Positions 18,458-28,362 of a stretch of 64,000 nucleotides of DNA are shown piece by piece. Source of the stretch: Hyphomicrobiales bacterium (GTDB lineage Bacteria; Pseudomonadota; Alphaproteobacteria; Rhizobiales; Beijerinckiaceae); the NCBI GenBank assembly GCA_947454055.1, contig CANGIS010000003.1:108407-172406 (forward strand), in the 5' to 3' direction. The position numbers and the translations under genes were made by a program. How positions within the stretch are numbered: position 1 is the first letter of the stretch; each line of letters starts with the position of its first letter. The notes under the pieces are model-generated. The model searched no databases, was not told where the DNA came from, and saw only the letters and a program-made list of their open reading frames with translations.

Positions 18458-19735
18458 ATGAAACGCCCCAACAGACAGACCCGGTGGGTGAAGCTTGCCG
18501 GCTTGGCGCTTCTGAGTGCGCTCTTGGTCGGTTGCGTTGCCTCAAGCCGGATCGGCGGCGGTATCATAACGCCGCAAACCTCTGTTCCCGAGGAGCCTGC
18601 CGATACGGTCGAGCCTGTGCCGGCGAGCCAGCCCATCACCGGTACCGAACTGGCTGCACCCGGCGCCGCACCGGTCGAAGCGGCGGCACAGCCTGCCGCG
18701 GCGAGCCCGCTTCCGGCGGGCACCATCCGTGTTGCGCTCCTGTTGCCCCTCTCGGCCTCGGGCGCAACGGGCAATGCGGCGCAATCGCTCAAAAATGCGG
18801 CCGATATGGCGATGGCGGAATTCTCCGGCGCCACGATCGACCTCGTGGTGAAAGATGATCGCGGCACGCCCGACGGCGCGCGGGAAGCGGCCAAACAGGC
18901 GGTTGCCGAGGGCGCATCCGCCTTTATCGGGCCGTTGCTCGCATCATCAGTACAAACAGCGGGCGGTGTGGCGCGTGCCGCGGGCAAGCCTGTGATTGCG
19001 TTTTCGACCGATTCGGGCGTTGCCGGCCGTGGCGTTTATCTGTTGAGCTTCATGCCGCAATCGGATGTCGAGCGCATTCTCGATTACGCGGCATCGAAGG
19101 GCAAGAAGACGCTCGCCGCGCTGATCCCCGATACCGCCTATGGCTCGGCGGTCAATGCCGTGCTGCAGGATGGCGCGGCGCGGCGCAACATTCGGGTGCT
19201 CGCGATCGAGCGCTATGCCGATTCCTCGATCAATGCGGCAGCGGGCCGGATTGCCAGCGTCAAGGACCAGATCGACACGCTCTTTATCGCCGAAGGGGGT
19301 GACGGGGCCGCCGCCGCCGGCAAGGCGCTGGCATCGGCCGGTATTGATCCGAAGAAAATCCAGCTGATCGGAACCAGCGTGTGGGATGATCCGCGTGTCT
19401 ATGCTACGCCGCAATTCCAGAACGGATGGTTCGCTATGCCGGATAAAACCGGATTTGATGCGTTTGCCAGCCGCTACCGGACCAAATTCGGTAGCGATCC
19501 GGCGCGCATTGCGACGCTTGCCTATGATGCGGTGTTTTTGGCCAATGCGTTGCACAAGAAGGCGGGCGTTCACGCATTCGAGGACGCCCAGCTCGGCGCG
19601 CAAGACGGCGTGATCGGCATTGACGGCCTGTTCCGCTTCCGGCCCGACGGCACCACGCAACGCGGCGCGGTGGTGATGCAGGTGGGTAAAAACGGGGCAA
19701 CCAAGCTTGAGGATGCGCCGACGGCGTTTCACTGA
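18458..19735 (+). CDS. Penicillin-binding protein activator, LpoA-like lipoprotein
   Basis: A 425-residue lipoprotein. It has a basic start (MKRPNRQTRW), a hydrophobic segment ending in the lipobox LLVGC (Cys about 26), then a Pro/Ala-rich linker (about 40-90). A periplasmic-binding type I domain with IRVALLLPLSASGATGNAAQ and FIGPLLASSVQTAGG follows. Homologues next to rsmI are annotated as activators of peptidoglycan synthases or as Leu/Ile/Val-type binding proteins. The site next to rsmI/yraN favours the first reading, which remains an inference. GGGAG precedes the ATG at 18458. Confidence 0.85.
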   Translation: MKRPNRQTRWVKLAGLALLSALLVGCVASSRIGGGIITPQTSVPEEPADTVEPVPASQPITGTELAAPGAAPVEAAAQPAAASPLPAGTIRVALLLPLSASGATGNAAQSLKNAADMAMAEFSGATIDLVVKDDRGTPDGAREAAKQAVAEGASAFIGPLLASSVQTAGGVARAAGKPVIAFSTDSGVAGRGVYLLSFMPQSDVERILDYAASKGKKTLAALIPDTAYGSAVNAVLQDGAARRNIRVLAIERYADSSINAAAGRIASVKDQIDTLFIAEGGDGAAAAGKALASAGIDPKKIQLIGTSVWDDPRVYATPQFQNGWFAMPDKTGFDAFASRYRTKFGSDPARIATLAYDAVFLANALHKKAGVHAFEDAQLGAQDGVIGIDGLFRFRPDGTTQRGAVVMQVGKNGATKLEDAPTAFH

Positions 19736-19736
19736 G

Positions 19737-20900
19737 CTAGACGGTTAGCCGCCCCACCACGGCATTCAACACCGGAACGCCTTTTTTGGTCACATAGAGA
19801 TGGCCATTGGGCGCTTGGGCCACAAAACCGTCGTCGATCATCTCGATAACGCGCGCCTGATCGAGCGGGCGGCCGGCTAAGGCTTCAAAGCGGGAGGGAT
19901 CGATGCCTTCGGTCAAACGCAGCCCCATTAGTAAGAACTCATTGGCTTGATCGAGCGGGGCGAGGCGCTCTTCCTCGACCGTGCCATGGCCTTTGTTCTT
20001 TACGGCTTTGAGCCATGTTTCAGGATGTTTTTCGGTCGCAATCGCCACTCGGCCTTGCTCGGTGAAAAGCCGGGCATGGGCACCGGGGCCGATGCCGGCA
20101 TATTCGCCATAGCGCCAATAGAGGAGATTATGGCGGCATTCAGCACCCTTGCGGGCGTGGTTGGAAATTTCATAAGCAGGAAAGCCCGCCGCCTCGCAGG
20201 TTTCGCGCGTGGTGTCGAACAGAATGCGCGCTTCATCATCCGGCATCGGTGTGAGTTTACCCGCTGCCACCATCCGCTCAAACATCGTGTCGGGCTCGAT
20301 GGTGAGCTGGTAGAGCGAGAGATGTTCTGCCGACAGTTTAATCGCCTCTTTCAGCTCGGACGCCCATGCGGCCGGTGTCTGGTTGGGGCGGGCATAGATC
20401 AGATCGAACGAATAACGGTCGAAAATGCCGGCGGCTGTCTTAACCGCAGCCAAGGCTTCCGCCACCGAGTGCAGGCGGCCGAGCGCGCGCAGATCGGCAT
20501 CGTTCATGGCTTGAAAGCCCATCGACAACCGGTTGACGCCTGCATCGCGATAGCCTTTGAGTCGGCCCGCTTCGATGCTGGTCGGATTGGCTTCCATCGT
20601 GATTTCGCACGTCGGATCAACCGTCCAATGCCGCGCGATGGCCTCCAGAATGGCACCAATGGTCGAAGGCTGCATGAGCGAAGGCGTGCCGCCGCCAAAG
20701 AAAATACTGCTGACCTGACGGCCCTTTGTCATCGCCGCCTGATGGGCCATTTCGCTCGCGAATGCTGCGATATATTGCGCTTCATCGATGGGGGCGTGGC
20801 GGACATGCGAGTTGAAGTCGCAATAGGGGCATTTCGACGCGCAAAACGGCCAGTGAATATAAACGCCGAAGCCGGCATCGAAGGGGGAACGGGAGGCCAT
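19737..20900 (-). CDS. hemW: Radical SAM heme chaperone HemW
   Basis: Iron-sulfur heme chaperone, formerly called oxygen-independent coproporphyrinogen oxidase-like. The 387-residue protein starts VYIHWPFCASKCPYCDFN, with the CxxxCxxC radical-SAM cysteines followed by an extra Cys-free CDFN. FFGGGTPSLM and EANPTSIE follow, and a C-terminal HemW wing lies at about 300-380. The start ATG overlaps the rdgB stop by one base (TAATG). It ends one base away from the lipoprotein gene, convergently. Confidence 0.95.
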   Translation of the reverse strand: MASRSPFDAGFGVYIHWPFCASKCPYCDFNSHVRHAPIDEAQYIAAFASEMAHQAAMTKGRQVSSIFFGGGTPSLMQPSTIGAILEAIARHWTVDPTCEITMEANPTSIEAGRLKGYRDAGVNRLSMGFQAMNDADLRALGRLHSVAEALAAVKTAAGIFDRYSFDLIYARPNQTPAAWASELKEAIKLSAEHLSLYQLTIEPDTMFERMVAAGKLTPMPDDEARILFDTTRETCEAAGFPAYEISNHARKGAECRHNLLYWRYGEYAGIGPGAHARLFTEQGRVAIATEKHPETWLKAVKNKGHGTVEEERLAPLDQANEFLLMGLRLTEGIDPSRFEALAGRPLDQARVIEMIDDGFVAQAPNGHLYVTKKGVPVLNAVVGRLTV

Positions 20901-21559
20901 TAAGGGTGGGATGCCCCTGTCCGCACCAGACCCGCTTTATCGACCAGCCGGATAAAGGCGCGGGCGCGGTGGGAGAGGCCCGTTAGACGGCCATTTTCCA
21001 GCTTTATGCCGTGTTTTTCCTCGGCGCTGATTTCGCCAAAGGTGCGGGTTTCGCCCTCGGGGATAAAGATCGGGTCATAGCCGAACCCTTGGTTCCCGCG
21101 TGGCGGGAAGGTGAGCGTGCCGAAAATGCGGCCTTCGGCGATCAGCGTTTCACCATCCGGCCAAGCCAAAACGAGGGAGGAAACGAAATGCGCTTTGGCG
21201 CCTTGTGGCTCGACATCGCGGCTTTCGAGCTCACGGGCAACGCGTGCCATGGCGGCATTGAAGTCGCGCGGCTGGCCGGCCCAATCGGCGGTGAAAAGCC
21301 CCGGCGCACCGTCCAACGCATCAACCGCCAAGCCGGAATCGTCGGAAAGCGCGGGTAATCCCATAGCCTTGGCGGCCGAATGGGCCTTGATTGCCGCGTT
21401 TTCCGCGTAGATCGTGCCGTCTTCTTTGGGCTCGGGCAGGCCGAGCGCCGCAGCTGACAGACATTCCAGTCCGTAGGGTGCCAAAAGATCACGCATCTCG
21501 GCGAGCTTGCCTGCATTATGCGTAGCAATGACGATCTGGCCGGAAAGCGGTCTGGACAT
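20900..21559 (-). CDS. rdgB: RdgB/HAM1 family XTP/dITP diphosphatase
   Basis: Removes non-canonical purine nucleotides (ITP, XTP) from the pool. A 219-residue protein with the signature ATHNAGKLAEM at the start, ALSDDSGLAVDALDGAPG and the C-terminal GFGYDPIFIPEG and LSHRARA. Length is typical. It lies between rph and hemW in the tight minus-strand run that is conserved in alphaproteobacteria (rph, rdgB, hemW). Confidence 0.96.
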   Translation of the reverse strand: MSRPLSGQIVIATHNAGKLAEMRDLLAPYGLECLSAAALGLPEPKEDGTIYAENAAIKAHSAAKAMGLPALSDDSGLAVDALDGAPGLFTADWAGQPRDFNAAMARVARELESRDVEPQGAKAHFVSSLVLAWPDGETLIAEGRIFGTLTFPPRGNQGFGYDPIFIPEGETRTFGEISAEEKHGIKLENGRLTGLSHRARAFIRLVDKAGLVRTGASHP

Positions 21560-21565
21560 TGTGGC

Positions 21566-22279
21566 TTAACCGATCGCTGCTTTTTGCATGGCAACAAGTC
21601 CCGCAATGCCGTTTTTGGCCAGCGCCATCAGGGACAACAGTTCGGCTTCGGAGAAGGGCTTGCCTTCCGCCGTGCCTTGCACTTCAACAATGCCGCCCGA
21701 ACCGGTCATGACGAAATTGGCGTCCGTTTCGGCCGATGAATCTTCCGGATAATCGAGATCGATCACGGGTACGCCTTTGACGATACCGCAGGAAACGGCG
21801 GCGACATGGTCGCGCAGCGGGTTGCCGGTGATGATCGAGCGCGATTTCATCCAATGAATACAGTCGTGCAGCGCAATCCAGGCGCCGGTGATGGCCGCGG
21901 TGCGGGTGCCGCCATCGGCTTGGATAACATCGCAATCGAGCGTGATCTGCTTTTCGCCCAATTGGGTGAGATCGACCACAGAGCGCAAAGAGCGGCCGAT
22001 CAGGCGCTGGATTTCCTGCGTGCGGCCGGATTGCTTGCCCGACGTGCTTTCGCGGCGGGTACGCTCCACGGTGGCACGCGGCAGCATGGAATATTCTGCC
22101 GTCACCCAGCCTTTGCCGGAGCCGCGCAGCCATGAAGGCGCCTTTTCCTCGAGCGAGGCGGTGCACAACACATGGGTTTGGCCGAATTTGATCAGGCAAG
22201 AGCCTTCGGCATAGCGCGCGACATTGCGCTCCATCGAGACGGTACGCATTTCATCGGGGGAGCGTTTTGAGGGGCGCAT
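21566..22279 (-). CDS. rph: Ribonuclease PH
   Basis: Phosphorolytic 3'-5' exoribonuclease that trims tRNA ends. The 237-residue protein begins [18 protein letters not shown], and has [34 protein letters not shown] and [14 protein letters not shown]. The start is the ATG at 22279; 17 codons upstream are open but not conserved. It heads the rph-rdgB-hemW run and is divergent from hrcA. Confidence 0.97.
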   Translation of the reverse strand: MRPSKRSPDEMRTVSMERNVARYAEGSCLIKFGQTHVLCTASLEEKAPSWLRGSGKGWVTAEYSMLPRATVERTRRESTSGKQSGRTQEIQRLIGRSLRSVVDLTQLGEKQITLDCDVIQADGGTRTAAITGAWIALHDCIHWMKSRSIITGNPLRDHVAAVSCGIVKGVPVIDLDYPEDSSAETDANFVMTGSGGIVEVQGTAEGKPFSEAELLSLMALAKNGIAGLVAMQKAAIG

Positions 22280-22415
22280 GGGTAGGGTTCCAGTGAGACT
22301 GCCCTCTTCTAGGCGGGGCAACTCCATCAAGCAAGGGATATGGACTTGATCGCAAGCGAAGGAGACCGCACATTAGGGTTTGGTTCAACAGAAAGATGCC
22401 GGTGACACCGGTTTT

Positions 22416-23501
22416 ATGATGCAGAATGAATTTTCCGCTCCGAAAGCCGGTGCCTTGATCGATCTCAACGAGCGCTCGCGCGAGATTTTCCGACGGATTG
22501 TCGAATCCTATCTCGCCACCGGCGAGCCGGTGGGATCGCGTAATTTATCGCGCATTATCCCGATTGCCTTGTCGCCGGCTTCGATTCGCAATGTGATGGC
22601 GGATCTCGAAGGCTCGGGGCTGATTTATGCGCCCCATACCAGCGCGGGCCGGATGCCAACCGAGAGCGGCTTGCGGTTCTTTGTCGATGCTTTGATGGAA
22701 GTGGGGGATCTTTCCACCGAGGATCGTGGCCGGATTGAAGCTCAGGTGCGCGCCTCGGGCCAGCAAAAGACCACCGAGAGCCTTTTGACCGAAGCGTCAT
22801 CGCTGTTGTCCGGACTGTCGCGCGGGGCGGGTGTTGTGGTGACGAGCAAGGCCGGATCACCCTTAAAACATATCGAATTTGTCCGTATCGAGAAAACGCG
22901 GGCGCTGGCCGTGCTGGTGTCGGAAGATGGCAGCATTGAAAACCGCATTGTCGATTTGCCGGCGGGTTTGCCTGCTTCTGCCTTGGTCGAGGCTTCGAAT
23001 TATCTTTCCGACCGGATCAGAGGCAAAACGATTGCCGATCTGAAGGGCGAGATTGAAAGCGCGCGTGTGGATGCTGAACGCGAGCTCGATGGGCTAACGG
23101 CGGGGCTGGTGGCAACGGGGCTGGCGAGCTGGGCCGGTGGCGCGGATAGCCGGCAATTGATCGTGCGCGGGCAATCCAATCTGCTCGATGATCTCAAGGC
23201 GGTCGAAGATCTCGAGCGCATCCGGCTGCTGTTTGATGATCTCGAGACGAAAAAAGATGTGATCGACCTGTTGGCAAGGGCCGAGACGGGCGAAGGGGTA
23301 CGGATATATATCGGCTCCGAAAACAAGCTGTTCTCGCTGTCGGGTTCATCGTTAATTGCGGCGCCGTTTCGCGATCAGAACCAGAAGATTGTCGGCGTAT
23401 TGGGCGTTATCGGGCCGACGCGGCAAAATTATGCGCGGGTGATCCCGATGGTGGATTATACGGCCAAGGTGGTGTCGAAATTGCTGGAAAGCGGGCGGTG
23501 A
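22416..23501 (+). CDS. hrcA: Heat-inducible transcription repressor HrcA
   Basis: Repressor that binds CIRCE operators of chaperone genes. The 361-residue protein (or 360 from the adjacent ATG at 22419) has the N-terminal winged helix ([55 protein letters not shown]) and the long GAF-like dimerisation part ending SKLLESGR. No CIRCE sequence is visible upstream of any chaperone gene here, so its targets (probably groESL) lie outside. It is separated from grpE, its usual neighbour. Confidence 0.95.
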   Translation: MMQNEFSAPKAGALIDLNERSREIFRRIVESYLATGEPVGSRNLSRIIPIALSPASIRNVMADLEGSGLIYAPHTSAGRMPTESGLRFFVDALMEVGDLSTEDRGRIEAQVRASGQQKTTESLLTEASSLLSGLSRGAGVVVTSKAGSPLKHIEFVRIEKTRALAVLVSEDGSIENRIVDLPAGLPASALVEASNYLSDRIRGKTIADLKGEIESARVDAERELDGLTAGLVATGLASWAGGADSRQLIVRGQSNLLDDLKAVEDLERIRLLFDDLETKKDVIDLLARAETGEGVRIYIGSENKLFSLSGSSLIAAPFRDQNQKIVGVLGVIGPTRQNYARVIPMVDYTAKVVSKLLESGR

Positions 23502-23504
23502 GGC

Positions 23505-24347
23505 TTAGGCCAATCGCAACAAAGCCGCGCCCGCAAAGGCCAGACCGCACGCGGTCCAGCGCAGGGCGCCGACTTTTTCTTTGAGCATCACCATGGAAAT
23601 GCCGAGCGCAAACAAGACGCTCGTTTCACGCATCGCGGAGGCAGCGCCGATGGGGCCGTGCGATAGCGCGTAGAGAAACAGGACATAAGAGCCCATCGAA
23701 ACGAAGGAGGCGAAAAAGCCGAACAGCAATTGCCCGTTCATGATGCGCGAAAACGAGGTTCCGTTGGCGCGCAAAAACAGCGGCATGGCGATGGCATTAA
23801 TGATGGCGGCGGCTACGCCATAGACGAGGGGATCTTTGGTTGCGGCGATCCCCTTCACATCGGTGATGACATAGGCTGCGGCGGTGATACCGCCGAGCAC
23901 CGCAAGCGCGATCGGCTTCCAGCCGATTTTTTCCCGCCGCCGACCCGAAAAGCCGAGCAAAATGACGCCGCTGGAGACCATCAAAATGCCTGCGACCCCC
24001 AAAAGGTTAGGCAGCCCGATGGGCAAAAGCGCGATGTTGAAACCCGTTACAGCCAGCGGAATCGTGCCGCGCAGCATCGGATAGGCCATCGCGAAGGGCA
24101 TCATGCGGTAAATCGCGACCAGAATCCGCAAGGTGACCGTGTTGAAAACAATGCCGAGCGCCAGCCAGGGCCAAGCCTCTGTCGGCGGAAGACCGATCCA
24201 GAACAAGGCCGGAATGGATATCACGCCCGCCATGGTGACGGTGGCGGTTACCGCCGCGCTCGAATCAGCGCGCGAGCGGGCTGCCGCGTTCCAGGAGGCG
24301 TGGGCGATGGCGCTCATCAGCGCGGCAAGAAAAGGCAGAATATCCAA
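23505..24347 (-). CDS. EamA/DMT family permease
   Basis: About 280 residues with ten hydrophobic helices in two repeats of five, the layout of drug/metabolite transporters. The first helix region is FLAALMSAIAHASWNAAAR, a form typical of one EamA subgroup, and the last is ACGLAFAGAALLRLA. The start is uncertain: TTG at 24347 is used because the first helix needs it, and the first ATG (residue 11) would cut that helix short. The substrate is unknown. It ends three bases from hrcA, convergently, and is divergent from lepA. Confidence 0.85.
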   Translation of the reverse strand: MDILPFLAALMSAIAHASWNAAARSRADSSAAVTATVTMAGVISIPALFWIGLPPTEAWPWLALGIVFNTVTLRILVAIYRMMPFAMAYPMLRGTIPLAVTGFNIALLPIGLPNLLGVAGILMVSSGVILLGFSGRRREKIGWKPIALAVLGGITAAAYVITDVKGIAATKDPLVYGVAAAIINAIAMPLFLRANGTSFSRIMNGQLLFGFFASFVSMGSYVLFLYALSHGPIGAASAMRETSVLFALGISMVMLKEKVGALRWTACGLAFAGAALLRLA

Positions 24348-24496
24348 GGGAGTGATGCAACTTTGCTAAGAGACAGCCATTTTTCCAGCTGTACCCTGTC
24401 GCCCGACCAATGGCGATTGCCTATTTGCTGCGCATGGCGGCTATGCAGCGTTAGCGGCGCTTGGAAAATGAGGCTCTTGCTGCTATTGCGGCATAC

Positions 24497-26302
24497 ATGA
24501 CAACGCACACTTTCGAAAATATCCGTAATTTCTCCATCGTCGCGCATATCGACCATGGCAAATCCACCCTCGCTGACCGGTTGATTCAAACCACCGGCGC
24601 GGTCGCTGCGCGCGACATGGTGGAGCAGGTGCTTGATTCGATGGATATCGAGCGCGAACGCGGCATCACGATCAAAGCGCAGACGGTGCGCTTGAGCTAC
24701 ACGGCCAAGGACGGCAAGACCTATATTCTGAACCTCATGGACACGCCCGGCCATGTCGACTTTGCCTATGAGGTCAGCCGGTCGCTGGCAGCCTGCGAGG
24801 GCTCGCTGCTGGTGGTCGATGCCTCGCAAGGCGTCGAGGCGCAAACGCTGGCCAATGTGTACCACGCGCTTGACGCAGGGCACGAGATTGTTCCGGTGTT
24901 GAACAAGATCGATCTGCCGGCGGCGGAGCCTGATCGTATCAAGCAGCAGATCGAGGACGTCATCGGGCTTGATGCCTCCGACGCGGTGCCGATTTCGGCC
25001 AAAACCGGCATCAATATCGAAGGCGTGTTAGAGGCGATTGTGACGCGTCTGCCGCCGCCGAAAGGCGACGAAACCGCGCCCTTGAAAGCCCTGCTGGTGG
25101 ACAGCTGGTATGACGCCTATCTCGGCGTCATCGTGCTGGTGCGCATCATGGACGGTGTTTTGAAAAAGGGCGCCGATATTAAAATGATGGGCACGGATGC
25201 CCGCTACCATGTCGAAAAAATCGGCGTGTTCACGCCCAAAATGAACGATGTCGCGCAATTGGGGCCGGGCGAGATCGGCTTTATCACGGCGCAGATCAAG
25301 CAGGTTGCCGATACCCGCGTGGGCGATACGATCACCGAGACGAAGCGGCCCTGCGCCGAGGCGATGGAGGGCTTCAAGCCTGCTCAGCCGGTGGTGTTCT
25401 GTGGGCTCTTTCCGGTCGATGCGGCGCAGTTCGAGGATTTGCGCGCGGCGATGGGCAAGCTCCGGCTGAATGATGCGAGTTTCTCGTATGAGATGGAATC
25501 CTCCGCCGCCCTCGGCTTCGGTTTCCGGTGCGGTTTTTTGGGGCTGTTGCATCTCGAAATCATTCAGGAGCGGTTGGAGCGCGAGTTCAATCTCGATCTG
25601 ATCGCGACTGCGCCAAGCGTCATCTACAAACTCAAATTGCGCGACGAGAACGATATCGAATTGCACAATCCGGCCGATATGCCGGATATTATGAAAATTC
25701 TGGAGATCGAAGAGCCCTGGATCCGGGCGACCATTTTGACGCCGGATGAATATCTGGGTTCGGTGCTGAAACTCTGCCAGGACCGGCGCGGCACGCAGAT
25801 CGACCTTAACTATGTCGGCAAGCGCGCGATGGTGGTGTATGATCTGCCGCTGAACGAGGTGGTGTTCGATTTCTATGATCGGTTGAAGTCGATCTCGAAG
25901 GGCTATGCCAGCTTCGATTATAATATCACCGATTACCGCGCCGGCGACCTCGTCAAAATGTCGTTGCTGGTGAATGCCGAGCCGGTCGATGCGCTCTCGA
26001 TGCTGGTGCACCGGACACGGGCCGAAATGCGCGGTCGTGCGATGTGCGAGAAGCTGAAAGAGCTCATTCCGCAGCATCTGTTCCAGATCCCGATTCAGGC
26101 GGCGATTGGTGGCAAGATCATCGCACGCGAGACGATTTCGGCGTTGCGCAAGGATGTGACGGCGAAATGCTATGGCGGCGATATTTCCCGCAAGCGCAAG
26201 CTGCTCGACAAGCAGAAAGAAGGCAAAAAGCGCATGCGCCAGTTCGGCCGCGTTGAAATTCCGCAGGAAGCCTTTATTGCCGCTTTGAAAATGGACAGCT
26301 GA
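24497..26302 (+). CDS. lepA: Elongation factor 4 (LepA), ribosomal GTPase
   Basis: Translational GTPase that acts on stalled or initiating ribosomes. At 601 residues it has the G1 loop [26 protein letters not shown], the G3 box MDTPGHVDF and the NKIDLP G4 box, then the LepA-specific C-terminus [17 protein letters not shown]. The ATG at 24497 ([13 protein letters not shown]) gives the standard length. It is a single gene, with a hairpin downstream. Confidence 0.97.
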   Translation: MTTHTFENIRNFSIVAHIDHGKSTLADRLIQTTGAVAARDMVEQVLDSMDIERERGITIKAQTVRLSYTAKDGKTYILNLMDTPGHVDFAYEVSRSLAACEGSLLVVDASQGVEAQTLANVYHALDAGHEIVPVLNKIDLPAAEPDRIKQQIEDVIGLDASDAVPISAKTGINIEGVLEAIVTRLPPPKGDETAPLKALLVDSWYDAYLGVIVLVRIMDGVLKKGADIKMMGTDARYHVEKIGVFTPKMNDVAQLGPGEIGFITAQIKQVADTRVGDTITETKRPCAEAMEGFKPAQPVVFCGLFPVDAAQFEDLRAAMGKLRLNDASFSYEMESSAALGFGFRCGFLGLLHLEIIQERLEREFNLDLIATAPSVIYKLKLRDENDIELHNPADMPDIMKILEIEEPWIRATILTPDEYLGSVLKLCQDRRGTQIDLNYVGKRAMVVYDLPLNEVVFDFYDRLKSISKGYASFDYNITDYRAGDLVKMSLLVNAEPVDALSMLVHRTRAEMRGRAMCEKLKELIPQHLFQIPIQAAIGGKIIARETISALRKDVTAKCYGGDISRKRKLLDKQKEGKKRMRQFGRVEIPQEAFIAALKMDS

Positions 26303-26322
26303 GCGGTCAACTGGCTAAAGTG

Positions 26323-26349
26323 ACAGGTCTTGTGATCCGATAGACCTGT
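26323..26349 (+). terminator. Hairpin after lepA
   Basis: A perfect 8-bp stem, ACAGGTCT with AGACCTGT, around an 11-nt loop, starting about 20 nt after the lepA stop. It has no T run, so it may be a weak terminator or an mRNA 3'-end stabiliser. Confidence 0.4.
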
Positions 26350-26390
26350 GCCTGCATCGCTTCGAACAGTGCCGGACAGGGCGTGAAAGA

Positions 26391-26420
26391 ACCGACATTC
26401 GCTATGGGCGAAAGGTCGGT
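26391..26420 (+). promoter_or_regulatory. Hairpin over the ribosome-binding region of the glycosyltransferase
   Basis: ACCGAC pairs with GTCGGT and TTCGC with GCGAA around a short loop. This forms an 11-bp stem that ends three bases before the GTG start at 26424. The only ribosome-binding candidate (AAAGG at about 26411-26415) lies inside the 3' arm. It could hold translation back until opened. Confidence 0.5.
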
Positions 26421-26423
26421 GCC

Positions 26424-28349
26424 GTGAACAAAAATCTGACGGATTTTCATCCCAACAACCGTTGGCTGCAACAATTGGCTTCAGCCCAGATGGCTGCGTT
26501 TTTTGCTGCCTATGCGCAGCAACCCGCGACCATCGAGCAGAAGGATCAAGCACAGATCGGCTCAGCTACCAAGGCTCTGGTCTCGGAAGCCTGGCAAAAT
26601 GCGGCGGCCACAGGAACAACGCTTGATCGCTATCTTGTCCATAATCACCTTGTCGATGCCGACACGCTTTATCATGCCTTCGCGCGCGTGCTGGACCTGC
26701 CTTTCATCCGCGATGAATTTAACGTGCCGGATGGATTGGATGGCCTCAGCCTTTTAAAGAGCGGGCATTGTCCGTTGCCGGATTACGGCGGTGGCGTGGC
26801 CTATGTCATCGCGCCGACAGGTCGAATTTTTGAGGGACTTCTTCAAGCCAACGCCTTGGGAATCCGGATATTTGAAGGGGCGAAAATTGTGGTGACGACA
26901 CCGCAAAATTTTGCTCAATCCGTTGATTGTCGTTATGGTTCGAACATTGCCCATCAGGCCAACCGCCGTATCGCTGCCGTGGCACCCTGGCTCTCAGCCG
27001 AGAAACTTTTTGGCCGCACCAGCATGGTTTCGTTTGTCGCGCTGGTGTCTCTTTTCGGTTTAGCTGTGATCGCGATACCGGACGCTTGGAACCTTATTGC
27101 TTTCGGCCTTATGCTTTTTCCGAGTCTTCCTTCTGTCCAGTTCAAAGCATTGGCTATGATTGCCTCGACAGGCTCCGAAAGGGCTCATTCCGCGATATCC
27201 GATCGAGATTTGCCTACCTATTCGGTGTTGGTTCCGATTTATCGGGAGGCGAGAATTGTTCGTCATTTGATCAAACGTTTAAAACGGATCGACTATCCGA
27301 GGGCGAAGCTCGACATTAAAATTCTGGTTGAAGCAGATGATGTTGAGACCCGAAAGGCGCTTGAGAACGAAGCAATGCCGCCCTTCTTCGAGGTTATCGT
27401 ATGTCCGCTCGGCAAACCGCGGACAAAACCGCGCGCACTGAACATAGGGCTAACTTATGCTCGGGGCGAGTGTATTGTTGTTTATGATGCCGAAGATGAG
27501 CCCGATCCGGATCAATTACGCAAGGCTGCGGCGCATTTTGCCCAAGCCGATCCAAAGCTTGGCTGTATTCAAGCTCGCCTTGCGATTGATAATGCCGCAG
27601 ACAGCTGGATCGCCCGCATGTTCGCGCTCGAATATGCGGGGCTGTTCGATGGTCTATTGCCGGGCATGTCGGTGACGCGCCAACCGATACCCTTGGGCGG
27701 AACATCCAATCATTTCCGCCGCGCGACCCTGGAAAACTGCCTTGGATGGGATGCGTGGAATGTGACTGAAGATGCCGATCTCGGCCTTCGTTTGGCGTGT
27801 CTCGGCTATGATTGCATCGTTATGGAATCAACGACGTGGGAAGAGGCCCCTATTAACTTCACAGCGTGGTTCAATCAGCGTACCCGTTGGCTGAAAGGGT
27901 GGATGCAAACGGCATGTGTTTTGATGCGGTGTTCGCCCTCGCGTCGAAACCGAATACCGGCGCTTAAACAGTTTGAAATTGCGGTGATCAGCACGTCTTC
28001 GGTTATATCCGCGCTCTTTCATCCCCTGCTTCTTTTGGTCCCGGGACTGTTGCTTGCGCCATCCTCAGAAATGGTAATCCGCTCAACGCTTCATTTAACG
28101 CTTTGGAGTTTTGTCGGCCTTATCTTCGTTGTTAGCGGGCTTTTATCGTTAGCGATTGTCTCGGTCGGCGCCTATCGACGCGGGTTTCGGCTCCGCTTGA
28201 GCGACATTCTCTTTCTCTTTTTTTATTCGCTAATTAAAACGCTCGCAGCCTGGCGGGCATTGGTTGAATTTATTGTTGCACCCACGCATTGGCACAAAAC
28301 GGAACACGGGCTAGCCCGCACCTCGCGGCGGTACGGGAAGCAAGCCTGA
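26424..28349 (+). CDS. Membrane glycosyltransferase family 2 with N-terminal MshEN-like domain
   Basis: A 641-residue processive-type glycosyltransferase. The N-terminal part (about 45-175, TTLDRYLVHNHLVDADTLYH and VVTTPQNFAQSV) resembles the MshEN/GspE N-terminal domain, known in other proteins to bind cyclic di-GMP. After two membrane helices comes the GT2 domain, with YSVLVPIYREARIVRHLIKR, the DAED metal site (about 355), VTEDADLGLRL and QRTRW. These motifs mark a cellulose-synthase-like catalytic fold. Three more membrane helices follow. It starts with GTG under a hairpin. Product and acceptor are unknown; an exopolysaccharide is likely. Confidence 0.85.
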   Translation: MNKNLTDFHPNNRWLQQLASAQMAAFFAAYAQQPATIEQKDQAQIGSATKALVSEAWQNAAATGTTLDRYLVHNHLVDADTLYHAFARVLDLPFIRDEFNVPDGLDGLSLLKSGHCPLPDYGGGVAYVIAPTGRIFEGLLQANALGIRIFEGAKIVVTTPQNFAQSVDCRYGSNIAHQANRRIAAVAPWLSAEKLFGRTSMVSFVALVSLFGLAVIAIPDAWNLIAFGLMLFPSLPSVQFKALAMIASTGSERAHSAISDRDLPTYSVLVPIYREARIVRHLIKRLKRIDYPRAKLDIKILVEADDVETRKALENEAMPPFFEVIVCPLGKPRTKPRALNIGLTYARGECIVVYDAEDEPDPDQLRKAAAHFAQADPKLGCIQARLAIDNAADSWIARMFALEYAGLFDGLLPGMSVTRQPIPLGGTSNHFRRATLENCLGWDAWNVTEDADLGLRLACLGYDCIVMESTTWEEAPINFTAWFNQRTRWLKGWMQTACVLMRCSPSRRNRIPALKQFEIAVISTSSVISALFHPLLLLVPGLLLAPSSEMVIRSTLHLTLWSFVGLIFVVSGLLSLAIVSVGAYRRGFRLRLSDILFLFFYSLIKTLAAWRALVEFIVAPTHWHKTEHGLARTSRRYGKQA

Positions 28350-28362
28350 TAGGGAAAAAGGC

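Noticed and set aside
22280..22415. CIRCE operator near hrcA or dnaK
   Set aside because: No TTAGCACTC/GAGTGCTAA pair is found in the intergenic regions of hrcA, grpE or dnaK.
25028..26077. Antisense frame in lepA, 349 codons
   Set aside because: Shadow of lepA, which is conserved throughout.
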